Origin: Cesiribacter sp. SM1
GTDB lineage: Bacteria; Bacteroidota; Bacteroidia; Cytophagales; Cyclobacteriaceae
DNA: 64,000 bases
Assembly (NCBI RefSeq): GCF_020178975.1
Contig: NZ_JAHXBU010000091.1
Coordinates: 62,001-126,000 of the forward strand
Direction: 5' to 3'
The translations under genes and the position numbers were made by a program. The notes beneath the pieces are model-generated. The model was not told where the DNA came from and ran no database searches. It worked only from the letters and a program-made list of their open reading frames with translations. Each line of letters begins with the position of its first letter. The stretch's first letter is position 1. Below are positions 7,948 to 17,111 of this stretch, piece by piece.

Positions 7948-10900
7948 TTGGCGATAGATAACGAAAAAGTATCGCAAGATAAGAAAAACCGCTTTGGCAG
8001 GGTAGTCCTTGTGGTGGTAAGCCTATGGGTAGTGCTGATAGGAGGCCTTGTGCTTGCCCTGCAGTTCCCATGGGTGCAGACCCGTGCCGTACAATACTTA
8101 ACTGAATGGCTTAGTGAAAAAACCGGCTACCCCGTACAGATAGGCCACGTAGCTATTTCCTGGCTCGACGAAATTCAGCTGGATGATGTGCAGGTGCGTG
8201 ACGACCAGGACAGCCTTATGATTAGTGTAGACCAGCTGCTGGTAGATTTTGACCTCGTAAGTCTGCTACGATCCCCCACCCCAAGTGTGGATGGTGTAAA
8301 ACTTAGCCGCCCCTATGTGCAGCTTATTAAAAACGGGCCGGATTCCGGCATGAACATCAACCGCTTTATCCGCAACATTCAGGAACTACTGCCTGCAAAA
8401 AAAACAAAATCAAGCAAAAATATTCCCTTTGTTATCGATGAAGTGCAGATCAAGGGTGGCAGGTTTGCCTATATCGATCCCCATAAAGATTCGCTAAGGG
8501 AAACCTTCGACTATAACCATTTTTACCTGAAGGATATTAACGCCAGCACGGCAGACTTTACTATTCTGGGAGATACTATCCGCACCGATATTGGTTTTCT
8601 CACAGCATTTTCGCCCTTCTATGATTTTACCATAGATACCCTTGCTACAGACTTTATATACTCCAATACCGGCATGCTGTTCGATAAACTGCATTTAAGG
8701 GCCGGTAACTCTACCCTTAACGACAGTGTGGTATTTAAGTACCGCGACCAGGCTACCCTTGAGTACTTTCAGGATAGTGTGCAAATTTACGCCCGTCTCA
8801 GAAACAGCATACTTGATAAACAAGAGCTGGGGGTATTTATCCCGGCACTGGAGACCTATGGCGATACCTACCGGATCAACGGTAACCTGTCGGGCCACAT
8901 CAGCCAGTTTAATGTAAGTGATCTTGATTTGCGGTTCGGTGATAACAGCAGGCTTAAGGGCTTTATTAGCCTGGATGGTTTGCCAAACATCATGGAAACC
9001 TTTATAGAGCTTGATCTGGCCAACTCTTACCTGCACCCCAATGACCTGCAGCCCTACATCGATGATGTTTTCTATGAGAACATACTAAGGCTGGGCAATA
9101 TGCAGTTCAACGGGCAGTTCCTGGGCTTCCCCAATGACTTTGTTGCCAACGGCACATTTAACACCTGGCTGGGCCTCATCCGATCAGATATAAACCTGAA
9201 ACTAAGCGAAGAAACAGTTCAGTCTACCTACAGTGGTAACCTGTCGCTCTCGGGCTTTCAGCTGGGCCGCTTCTTTGAAAGGCCCGATCTCTTTGGCACC
9301 GTAACAGGACAGGGCAGCATACAGGGCCAGGGGCTTACGCTGGAGACTGCAGATTTAAGGCTTAATGCCAACATCCGCAACATGGTAATCAAAGGCTATC
9401 CTTATAAAAATATTACCACAGATGGACACCTGGCTCAAAGCTTTTTTGAAGGTAAGCTATCGGTAACTGATCCCAACCTGCGCCTGGCCGGCGAAGGATC
9501 TGTAGACTTGCGCGAAGGGCAAAACAGGATACAGGTGAATGCCCAGCTCGATACCGCTCAATTCCACAAACTGGGCCTCCTGAAAGATTCCTTAACCCTA
9601 AGCACCAATGTTGTGCTGGATATCCATGGCCTTGAACTGGATGAAATTACCGGCGATGCCCTGCTGCAGAATCTGTATGTTAACTATAACGGCAGAGAGC
9701 TTGTACTGGATAGCCTGCAGGTAAAAAGCCGGCAGGAAGAACACCTGCGTACGCTTAGCCTGCAAACCGACCTGGTAAACCTGGATGTAAATGGCGATTT
9801 TGCCTACAGCCAGGTAGCCGATAACCTCCAAAGGCTGTACACAGAGTATATGCTTAACTTCCGCAACAGGGAAGAAGATATACGCGCGTATTATGCAACC
9901 AAGGAAGATCCCGCCACTTACGAAAAATACAATCTTAACTTCGGCCTGCTCCTGAAGGATGCCAACCCGCTGCTACGCTTACTGGAACCTGGCATTTATG
10001 TTTCTGAAAACACTGTGGTGGAGGGGCGTTTAACAGGCGGGTACACCTCCATTCTCTCTGCAAACACCACTATCGATACCCTGCTCTGGAACGAGAACAG
10101 GCTCTATGATCTTGAGGCGGAAATAACATCCTCCAAGGTGGCAGATAGTACCGAAGTACTGGCCATGGCCTTTCTTAGCTCTCCCAGCCAGCAGTTTTCC
10201 GGAATAAGCGCCACCCGCGATCTTGTAACGGAAGCCATCTGGAACGAAGACCGTATAGAATTTACCGGCAGCCTTGCGCAGGCAGAAGGCGATAATTATG
10301 CTGCCATCAATGCCGACCTGTTCTTCCTACAGAATGAAACGCATATTCGCCTCCGTAACACCGAGACTAAGCTGCTTGACAATATCTGGCAGGTTGCCGG
10401 CGATAACCTGGTGATTTTTCGGGATGATGTGGTGGAAGTACAGGGGCTTGAGGTGTTTCATAATGATCAGTACATCAGGGCAGAAGGCACCCTCTCCCCT
10501 GCCCCGGAAGATACCCTGCTGGTAAGCGTACACGATGTACAGCTGGCTAACCTTAACCCCATTCTGGACCAGAAACTGCACGGATTGGTGAATGGAGATC
10601 TGCAGCTGCGCGAAGTATTGGGAAAACCTGTTTTCAAGGGAGAGCTTAAAATTGACTCCCTTACGGTAAATGAGTTTCTGGCCGGAGATTTTTTACTCCA
10701 GGCCGACTGGGGCAGTGTGGAAGAGCGCCTGTCTGTAAATATTCTGGGCAACCGGCAGGGGCAGCAGATCCTTACAGCCAAAGGATACTACAATCCTTTT
10801 GCCACAGATAATATGCTTAACCTTGAGGCGGAGTTTGATAGTGCCCCCCTAAACCTGCTGGAGCCCTTCTTTGGCGATATGTTCTCGCAGTTTAAAGGTA

Positions 10901-12546
10901 CAACCAGTGGCAAGGTGGTGGTACTGGGCACTCCTTCTTACCCGATCTTAAAGGGTAGCGGACTTGTGAAAGATGGTAGTTTACGGATCAACTACCTGAA
11001 TACCTCCTATAATTTTGAGGGTAACATCTTATTCTCTGAAAATGAAATTGGTTTTCGTAACCTGCAATTATTTGATACAGACGGAAATCCTGCCTGGCTA
11101 AGTGGCGGCGTATTCCATGATGGCTTTACCAACTTTGTAATTGATCTTAAAGCAAGGCTGCAGGCCACCAAAGTGTTAAACACTACCTTTGCCGATAACG
11201 AGCTGTTTTATGGCACTGCCTATGCCACCGGCAATGTAGAAGTGCTTGGGCCTGCTAATAACTTATTTATTTCTGCCAGCGCCCGTTCCGATAAAGGCAC
11301 CAAAATATTCATCCCTATTGATTTTAAGAATGAAGTTGGCTCGCAGAACTACATAAACTTTGTGAGCAACAAAACAGACAGCAGCTTAGTGGCTGCAAGC
11401 AGCCGCCAGAAGATCAACACCACGGGCATCAACCTGGATTTTGACCTCGATATAACCCCAGACGCTTACATTGAAATAATATTTGACCTGCGCGCAGGTG
11501 ATATTATCCGGGGCAGAGGCAATGGTAAACTGGAGCTTGATATCGATACCGAAGGTGATTTTACCATGTTTGGCTCCTACGAGATCGAGCAGGGAGCCTA
11601 TAACTTCACCCTCTTCAATGTTATTACCAAAGAATTTATCATAGAGCCTGGCAGCAGCATTCGCTGGGATGGTGACCCCTACGGTGGTTTGCTTGATATC
11701 CAGGCGAGCTATCAGCAAATGGCATCTGTAAGAAGCGTGCTTCCTGCAGATGAAAGAGACAAAGCTTCGGCCCAGAGACCTTATCCTGTAGAGCTGCAAA
11801 TGGACCTGAAAGGAGACCTGATGGCCCCTGATATTCATTTCGACATTGCCATTCAGGATTATTCAGCAGAAATAAGCAATGGCATCAATGGTTTTTTGAG
11901 CCGGCTGGAAACAGATGAACAACTCTTAAACAGGCAGGTTTTTAACCTGCTCGTGCTTCGTCAGTTTGCCCCAATTGACTATGGCAACAGCTTTAATGCA
12001 GCTAGTTTTGGATCACAGACAGCAATCAGCAGCATCAGTGAGCTGCTGGCAAATCAGTTTACCGCGCTGGCCAACCAGCTCGATGAAAACCTGCAGATCG
12101 ATGTAAACTTCAACCTGAACTTCGATAACCAGTTTCAGCAGGATGCCCTGAATACCTTCCAGCTGCGCTTGAGTTATACCTTCCTGAACGGACGCCTGCG
12201 GGTAACACGCGATGGTAGTATCAGCAGCAGCAATAACATCAACAACAATAATGCAAATAATGTAATAGGCGACTGGACGGTAGATTACCTCCTAACACCC
12301 AACGGGCAGTTCAGGGTTAAGGTATTCAACAGGGCCAACTACAACAGCATTACAGCCAACTACCAGTTTTCTAACTATACACAGGGCGTTAGCATTTTCC
12401 AGACCAAGAGTTTTGATACATTTAAAGAACTCTTCCAGAAAGAAAAGCAAGAAACACCACCTGCACTTCCCCTACCTGACAGTATGCCACAGGAGTTGAT
12501 TCTGATGGAAGAAGAAAGACGGCAGGAACCAGCCCAGGAGAATTGA
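7948..12546 (+). CDS. tamB: TamB-family translocation/assembly module protein
   Basis: This 1532-residue protein starts with a cytoplasmic basic tail and a signal-anchor helix (about 16-40, VVLVVVSLWVVLIGGLVLAL) followed by an AsmA-like opening. The long central part is repetitive beta-structure. The C-terminal 450 residues contain the DUF490/TamB domain, including LDIQASYQ, a YPVELQMDLKGDL segment and RLSYTFLNGRLRVTRDG. TamB/YhdP-like proteins bridge inner and outer membranes and are implicated in outer-membrane protein assembly or phospholipid transport. The start is a TTG at 7948, since an in-frame stop lies at 7933 and the only later candidate (GTG 8011) is inside the helix. The DUF6089 barrel gene follows 35 bp downstream. 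Confidence 0.9.
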   Translation: MAIDNEKVSQDKKNRFGRVVLVVVSLWVVLIGGLVLALQFPWVQTRAVQYLTEWLSEKTGYPVQIGHVAISWLDEIQLDDVQVRDDQDSLMISVDQLLVDFDLVSLLRSPTPSVDGVKLSRPYVQLIKNGPDSGMNINRFIRNIQELLPAKKTKSSKNIPFVIDEVQIKGGRFAYIDPHKDSLRETFDYNHFYLKDINASTADFTILGDTIRTDIGFLTAFSPFYDFTIDTLATDFIYSNTGMLFDKLHLRAGNSTLNDSVVFKYRDQATLEYFQDSVQIYARLRNSILDKQELGVFIPALETYGDTYRINGNLSGHISQFNVSDLDLRFGDNSRLKGFISLDGLPNIMETFIELDLANSYLHPNDLQPYIDDVFYENILRLGNMQFNGQFLGFPNDFVANGTFNTWLGLIRSDINLKLSEETVQSTYSGNLSLSGFQLGRFFERPDLFGTVTGQGSIQGQGLTLETADLRLNANIRNMVIKGYPYKNITTDGHLAQSFFEGKLSVTDPNLRLAGEGSVDLREGQNRIQVNAQLDTAQFHKLGLLKDSLTLSTNVVLDIHGLELDEITGDALLQNLYVNYNGRELVLDSLQVKSRQEEHLRTLSLQTDLVNLDVNGDFAYSQVADNLQRLYTEYMLNFRNREEDIRAYYATKEDPATYEKYNLNFGLLLKDANPLLRLLEPGIYVSENTVVEGRLTGGYTSILSANTTIDTLLWNENRLYDLEAEITSSKVADSTEVLAMAFLSSPSQQFSGISATRDLVTEAIWNEDRIEFTGSLAQAEGDNYAAINADLFFLQNETHIRLRNTETKLLDNIWQVAGDNLVIFRDDVVEVQGLEVFHNDQYIRAEGTLSPAPEDTLLVSVHDVQLANLNPILDQKLHGLVNGDLQLREVLGKPVFKGELKIDSLTVNEFLAGDFLLQADWGSVEERLSVNILGNRQGQQILTAKGYYNPFATDNMLNLEAEFDSAPLNLLEPFFGDMFSQFKGTTSGKVVVLGTPSYPILKGSGLVKDGSLRINYLNTSYNFEGNILFSENEIGFRNLQLFDTDGNPAWLSGGVFHDGFTNFVIDLKARLQATKVLNTTFADNELFYGTAYATGNVEVLGPANNLFISASARSDKGTKIFIPIDFKNEVGSQNYINFVSNKTDSSLVAASSRQKINTTGINLDFDLDITPDAYIEIIFDLRAGDIIRGRGNGKLELDIDTEGDFTMFGSYEIEQGAYNFTLFNVITKEFIIEPGSSIRWDGDPYGGLLDIQASYQQMASVRSVLPADERDKASAQRPYPVELQMDLKGDLMAPDIHFDIAIQDYSAEISNGINGFLSRLETDEQLLNRQVFNLLVLRQFAPIDYGNSFNAASFGSQTAISSISELLANQFTALANQLDENLQIDVNFNLNFDNQFQQDALNTFQLRLSYTFLNGRLRVTRDGSISSSNNINNNNANNVIGDWTVDYLLTPNGQFRVKVFNRANYNSITANYQFSNYTQGVSIFQTKSFDTFKELFQKEKQETPPALPLPDSMPQELILMEEERRQEPAQEN

Positions 12547-12581
12547 TAATTTAAAAGTTCATTTATTATTCCTTATTGCGG

Positions 12582-13415
12582 ATGAGGTCATATTTACTGC
12601 CACTCCTCTTAACAGCATTGCCCATACTGGCTTCGGCACAACGTTATTATCCTACCGGCATTCAAGCCAGGGAGCTTATCGGCATCAGCGTGGGCACCAC
12701 CGCCTACTACGGCGATATTGAAGGTGCCGGAGGATTCAGGGGAGCTAACCCTCATCTTGGCTTAAGCTATGAGTACCGCTTTATGCCTCATTGGGGAGTA
12801 CGGGCAAGCAGCAGCTGGTATAAAATAAGCGCTGCGGATGCTAAGTCCGAAAGCCCTGTGCTACAGGCGAGAAATCTGTCCTTTTCCTCCTCCAACCTTG
12901 AGTTTAGTGTTCTTGCTGCAGGATACCTTCTTCCCTACAATTCCTCCGACTACCTGAGCAGCAAGAAGTTTAATGCTTATGGATTACTGGGTATAGGTGC
13001 TACCCTCTTTAACCCAAAGGCATATTATGGAGAGGAAAAACGCGCACTGCGTAGCATACAAACCGAAGGAGTCCGGTATAGCCGGGTAGCACTGGTTGTA
13101 CCCTTCGGCGGGGGTATTCAATATCGTATTGCCAGCCTTTTTGATGTATCGCTGCAGGCCACCTATCATTACACATTTACTGATTTCCTGGATGATTGCA
13201 GCACAGTTTACAGGGATCCTGCTTCTTTTTCTGACCCGGTAGCAGCAGCCCTGGCAGACCGCAGGCCAGAGGTTGGCCTGGAAAAAGCATCAGCAGGCTC
13301 TGTTAGAGGAAATCCCGAGGTGAAAGACAGCTATGCCATGCTTAGCCTGAGGGTACAGTATTACCTGCTACGCTACCATTTCAGAGGACGCGAGATAAAA
13401 AAGCTATACCAGTAA
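12582..13415 (+). CDS. DUF6089-type outer-membrane beta-barrel protein
   Basis: A 277-residue exported protein with a signal peptide (about 1-20, MRSYLLPLLLTALPILASA) and alternating beta strands of an outer-membrane barrel. The early ELIGISVGTTAYYGDIEG segment and the GLSYEYRF motif are typical of DUF6089 porin-like proteins in Bacteroidota. I prefer the ATG at 12582 over a TTG two codons earlier. It follows tamB by 35 bp with no terminator, so it may be co-transcribed with that outer-membrane assembly factor. Function unknown beyond location. Confidence 0.75.
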   Translation: MRSYLLPLLLTALPILASAQRYYPTGIQARELIGISVGTTAYYGDIEGAGGFRGANPHLGLSYEYRFMPHWGVRASSSWYKISAADAKSESPVLQARNLSFSSSNLEFSVLAAGYLLPYNSSDYLSSKKFNAYGLLGIGATLFNPKAYYGEEKRALRSIQTEGVRYSRVALVVPFGGGIQYRIASLFDVSLQATYHYTFTDFLDDCSTVYRDPASFSDPVAAALADRRPEVGLEKASAGSVRGNPEVKDSYAMLSLRVQYYLLRYHFRGREIKKLYQ

Positions 13416-13559
13416 ATAAGTGTAGTTGTATCTTTGAAAGGAGCAGAAGCACTCTGCAGGTACCCAGCTTTAAACTACCAGCTATACTTCTTTCCAGCAC
13501 CATGCTATAGCAGTAATACAGTTGTAGCAGATATCATTGCCGGGGCCGGTACCTTGGAC

Positions 13560-14207
13560 TTAACGGACTACCAATTCTTCGGAAGAGAGGTAAGGAGAAG
13601 CTGATTCGGCATTGGTGGTACTGTGCACTGGCTTTTTACCGAAATTAGTGCGCTGCCCTTCCAGCACAGAAAAGGCTGTTTTAGTCAGAATGGTGATATC
13701 AAGCTTAAAGCTGATGTTCTTTACATACTGCTGGTCGTAAAACATTTTCTGGTACCAGCCAATTTCATTTCGGCCCTTTACCTGCGCCAGGCCTGTTAAA
13801 CCGGGCTTTACCTGGTGTCTGCGTGCCTCCTGTGGCGTATAGAGCGGTAAGTATTCCATCAGCAGTGGCCGTGGGCCTATCCAACTCATATCCCCTATCA
13901 GGATGTTATAAATCTGCGGAAGTTCATCCAGGGAGTAATCGCGCAGAAATTTCCCCCAGCGCGTTTGCCGTTCACCATCGGTGAGGGCAACACCATTCCG
14001 TTCCTCTTGGGGCATCAGGGTAGAGAATTTGTAAAAAACGAATGGCTTACCTGCAAAGCCAGGCCTTAGATGGCTATAAAATACCTGCTGCCTGTACACG
14101 ACTGCCGAAATAAAAGCAATCACAAACCCTACCGGCACTACCAGGGGCAATACCAGCAGACAGACTAGCAAATCAAATAAGCGTTTCCCGTGCGGATTAT
14201 ACCTCAT
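13560..14207 (-). CDS. Bacterial sugar transferase (initiating phosphoglycosyl transferase)
   Basis: A 215-residue monotopic phosphoglycosyl transferase of the PglC/WcaJ C-terminal family. It has one N-terminal membrane segment (LFDLLVCLLVLPLVVPVGFV), then the catalytic core KPFVFYKFSTL, the RDYSLDELPQ motif with the conserved D-E, the IGPRPLL motif and KPGLTGLAQVKGR. It transfers a sugar-1-phosphate from a UDP-sugar to undecaprenyl phosphate, starting capsule or exopolysaccharide repeat units. I chose the ATG at 14207 over a TTG ten codons upstream. Substrate sugar cannot be told. The nucleotide-sugar dehydrogenase upstream is separated by a terminator. Confidence 0.85.
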   Translation of the reverse strand: MRYNPHGKRLFDLLVCLLVLPLVVPVGFVIAFISAVVYRQQVFYSHLRPGFAGKPFVFYKFSTLMPQEERNGVALTDGERQTRWGKFLRDYSLDELPQIYNILIGDMSWIGPRPLLMEYLPLYTPQEARRHQVKPGLTGLAQVKGRNEIGWYQKMFYDQQYVKNISFKLDITILTKTAFSVLEGQRTNFGKKPVHSTTNAESASPYLSSEELVVR

Positions 14208-14266
14208 ACCAAACACTAACAGCCATAAAAAGCGCAAGGTTCATTATGTATATGGGTAGCAATATA

Positions 14267-14294
14267 CAAAAAAGCTGCTCATTTAGGAGCAGCT
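14267..14294 (-). terminator. Rho-independent terminator
   Basis: On the minus strand AGCTGCTC, a six-base loop and GAGCAGCT are followed by six T. It sits 33 bp after the nucleotide-sugar dehydrogenase stop and should insulate it from the sugar transferase. Confidence 0.75.
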
Positions 14295-14326
14295 CTTAAT
14301 TACAGTAATTTTTCAGGAAAAGATAA

Positions 14327-15625
14327 TTAGAGGCTCTGGTATGCCAGTCCATTAGCTTTTCCACGCATGATTCCCTTAACATCATAAAGTAAACCACCAT
14401 CTATCAGCAGGTCTTTTATCAAGTCCATGCCTTTGTTTTCATACTCCCGATGGTTTACTGCCAGAACAACAGCATCGTATTTTCCTGATGGTTTATCCAC
14501 CAGCCCAAAACCATACTCATGCTGGAGTTCCTCACTATCTGCATAGGGATCTGCCACATCTACATTCACCAGGTAGCTTGCCAGCTCCTGTACAACATCT
14601 GCCACCTTGCTGTTGCGAATATCGCTTACATTTTCTTTAAAGGTAGCACCCAAGACCAGCACCCGGCTTTGTTTCAGTGACTTATCCATGCGAATGATAT
14701 GCTGCACTACACTTTTAGCAATCAGGCTGCCCATGCTATCATTAATGGTACGACCCGACAGAATCACCTTGCTGTGGTACCCCAGCTCGCTGGACTTGTG
14801 TGTAAGGTAGTAGGGATCCACTCCTATGCAGTGCCCGCCCACCAGGCCCGGCCTGAAAGGCAGGAAATTCCATTTAGTTCCGGCTGCTTCCAACACCTCA
14901 AAGGTATTGATGCTCATTTTATTGAAAATGATGGACAGCTCGTTCATGAGCGCAATATTTACATCGCGCTGAGTATTTTCTATGATTTTAGCAGCCTCGG
15001 CCACTTTTATGCTGGAAGCACGATGAACGCCTGCCGTTATGATAGAACCATATACCTGTTCTACTACCTGTGCAGACTCTTCGTCACATCCGGAAACTAC
15101 CTTTACAATCCTGGTAAGGGTATGTTCTTTATCGCCCGGGTTGATGCGTTCAGGAGAGTAGCCAACCTTAAAATCGTCGCAGAACTTTAAACCGGAAAGC
15201 TCTTCAAGTACCGGCACACAATCCTCTTCTGTACAACCCGGATATACCGTTGATTCGAAAACTACATAATCGCCTTTTTTAAGTACTTTGCCTACTGTGT
15301 TGCAGGCGCTAAGCAGGGGGCGCAGGTCAGGGGTTTTATGTTCATCAATTGGGGTTGGCACCGCCACCACATAAAACCTGGCTTCCCTGATTTCTTCCAG
15401 ATCAGCTGTAAAGTAGATATCGGTATTCTCAAATTCTTCAGCTGCAAGCTCTTTACTGGGATCAACTCCCCTGCGCATGAGGTCAACCCGCTTTTGGTTG
15501 ATATCGAAGCCAATAACAGAAAATTTTCTGGCGAATTCCAGGGCAATGGGCAGGCCCACATAGCCAAGACCTACTACACATATTTTAGCTTTTTTATTTT
15601 GCAGGTCTTCGAAGAAAGTATTCAT
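14327..15625 (-). CDS. Nucleotide-sugar dehydrogenase, UDP-HexNAc (WbpA/TviB) type
   Basis: A 432-residue UDP-sugar 6-dehydrogenase. The N-terminal Rossmann motif is VVGLGYVGLPIALEFA. The oxidation-linked FESTVYPGCTE segment and the catalytic-cysteine loop LVGGHCIGVDPYYL follow. The C-terminal UDP-binding domain contains VLGATFKENVSDIRNSK. The VGGHCIGVDPYYLTHK form and the overall length match UDP-GlcNAc/UDP-ManNAc/UDP-GalNAc dehydrogenases of capsule and O-antigen loci more than UDP-glucose dehydrogenases. It makes a uronate nucleotide sugar with two NAD+ per turn. It lies next to a glycan-initiating transferase and to KDO genes, so cell-surface polysaccharide is the likely sink. Confidence 0.9.
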   Translation of the reverse strand: MNTFFEDLQNKKAKICVVGLGYVGLPIALEFARKFSVIGFDINQKRVDLMRRGVDPSKELAAEEFENTDIYFTADLEEIREARFYVVAVPTPIDEHKTPDLRPLLSACNTVGKVLKKGDYVVFESTVYPGCTEEDCVPVLEELSGLKFCDDFKVGYSPERINPGDKEHTLTRIVKVVSGCDEESAQVVEQVYGSIITAGVHRASSIKVAEAAKIIENTQRDVNIALMNELSIIFNKMSINTFEVLEAAGTKWNFLPFRPGLVGGHCIGVDPYYLTHKSSELGYHSKVILSGRTINDSMGSLIAKSVVQHIIRMDKSLKQSRVLVLGATFKENVSDIRNSKVADVVQELASYLVNVDVADPYADSEELQHEYGFGLVDKPSGKYDAVVLAVNHREYENKGMDLIKDLLIDGGLLYDVKGIMRGKANGLAYQSL

Positions 15626-15653
15626 AAGTATGTTACGAGTTCGGGCGGTTAAA

Positions 15654-16493
15654 TTAGAAATTTTTAAAGTCTTTTGATGATTGCCATATATTTAACAACA
15701 TCTGGAGAAAATGTTCCATCTGATGTAGCGGAATCATGTTAGGTCCATCACTCAAAGCCTTTTCTGGCATAGGGTGTGTTTCTATAAAAAAGCCATCTAC
15801 ACCAACAGCTGCAGCTGCACGGGCCAGGTAAGAAGCAAACTGCCGCTGCCCTCCACTGATGCCGCCCATGCCTCCAGGTTGCTGTACACTATGCGTAACA
15901 TCAAAAATAACAGGTGCATACTGGCGCATAACAGGCAGGGCTCGCATATCTACCACCAGGTTATGGTAACCAAAGGTAGTGCCCCGCTCACACAGCAGCA
16001 CATTCTGGTTGCCGGTTTCTTTTACCTTTGCCACCGCATACTGCATATCTTCAGGAGCCATAAACTGCCCTTTTTTGATATTAATGGCTTTTCCACTCTC
16101 TCCTGCAGCCAGGAGTAAGTCAGTCTGGCGGCAGAGGAAGGCAGGTATCTGCAGCACATCCACCACCTCAGCAACCTCCGAAATCTGCACCGATTCGTGC
16201 ACATCTGTAATTACCGGCACCCCCACATCTTTGCGGATACGTGCCAGCGTTTGCAGGGCATTGTCCATGCCTACGCCGCGAAACGAAGAAGCAGAGGTAC
16301 GGTTGGCTTTATCGAAAGAAGCTTTGAAGACATAGGCAATGTTTAGCCTGCGGCAGATATCGGCCATGGTGGTAGCCACCTCCATACACAGGTCGTAGCT
16401 TTCCACAGCACAGGGGCCTGAAAGAAGTACAAGCTGGTCCTTACCGGTTTCTACGCCTTCGGCCAGTTTTACGGGGGTATCAAATATTTTCAA
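15654..16493 (-). CDS. kdsA: 3-deoxy-8-phosphooctulonate synthase (KDO-8-P synthase)
   Basis: A 279-residue KdsA, condensing arabinose-5-phosphate with phosphoenolpyruvate in KDO synthesis for lipid A core. Visible motifs are [10 protein letters not shown] at the N-terminus, [11 protein letters not shown], the FLCRQTDLL segment, [14 protein letters not shown] and [12 protein letters not shown]. The Cys of GPCAVES is the metal ligand position, occupied by Asn in E. coli KdsA, so this is the metal-dependent class. No ATG is available before the conserved region; a TTG at 16493 begins MKIFDTPV. The frame is closed upstream by a TAA at 16515-16517. kdsC ends 11 bp upstream, so the pair forms an operon. 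Confidence 0.95.
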   Translation of the reverse strand: MKIFDTPVKLAEGVETGKDQLVLLSGPCAVESYDLCMEVATTMADICRRLNIAYVFKASFDKANRTSASSFRGVGMDNALQTLARIRKDVGVPVITDVHESVQISEVAEVVDVLQIPAFLCRQTDLLLAAGESGKAINIKKGQFMAPEDMQYAVAKVKETGNQNVLLCERGTTFGYHNLVVDMRALPVMRQYAPVIFDVTHSVQQPGGMGGISGGQRQFASYLARAAAAVGVDGFFIETHPMPEKALSDGPNMIPLHQMEHFLQMLLNIWQSSKDFKNF

Positions 16494-16504
16494 ATCTTTG
16501 CTGA

Positions 16505-17083
16505 TTATGCTTTCTTATTAGTCTTGCCCGCATCGAACTGCAGGTAGTTTTCCATGGCTTCCTCAAAGATGCCCCTGGCAGCCATCACCAGGTCTCCAAC
16601 CTCGCGAAACACACCCCCACCCCCAATGCTGTTGGTAACCAAATGCGCATGCATCCGCACATAAGGCTTGGCGTCGGCAGGGCATACAGCAAGCCCGCAA
16701 TGCTTCAGAATGGGAATATCAATGATGTCATCGCCCAGAAAGGCCACTTCTTCATCCTTGAAATTATACTCCTCCAGGATAGACCTGTACTGGCTTACCT
16801 TGTCTTTAATGCCGTGGTAATGCACATCCAGCCCCAGCTCTGTCATGCGGTTTTTCACCACCTGCGAGGAGCGGCCGGTAATAGCGCCTGTAAAGATACC
16901 TGCCCACTGGAGCATTTTCATGATCTGGCCATCCTTTACATTAAAGATCTTATACTCATTACCGCTGTTGTCGTAAATAATGCTGCCCGCCGTAAGTACC
17001 CCATCCACATCGGTAATGATGGCTTTTATACGGGCGGCACGCTCCACTACATCTTTGGGATAAGCCTGAAGAAGTATCTGCAT
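16505..17083 (-). CDS. kdsC: KDO-8-phosphate phosphatase KdsC (HAD family)
   Basis: A 192-residue type C0 HAD phosphatase. Catalytic motif I is [14 protein letters not shown], motif II the ITGRSS threonine-glycine segment, and motif [15 protein letters not shown]. The lack of a cap domain and the length match KdsC, which makes KDO from KDO-8-P after KdsA. It is followed by kdsA 11 bp later. Some relatives are 3-deoxy-D-nonulosonate phosphatases for sialic-type acids; the adjacent kdsA favours KDO. The C-terminal [12 protein letters not shown] tail is not informative. Confidence 0.93.
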   Translation of the reverse strand: MQILLQAYPKDVVERAARIKAIITDVDGVLTAGSIIYDNSGNEYKIFNVKDGQIMKMLQWAGIFTGAITGRSSQVVKNRMTELGLDVHYHGIKDKVSQYRSILEEYNFKDEEVAFLGDDIIDIPILKHCGLAVCPADAKPYVRMHAHLVTNSIGGGGVFREVGDLVMAARGIFEEAMENYLQFDAGKTNKKA

Positions 17084-17111
17084 CTAATCAAATATTTTTT
17101 CAAAACTACAG

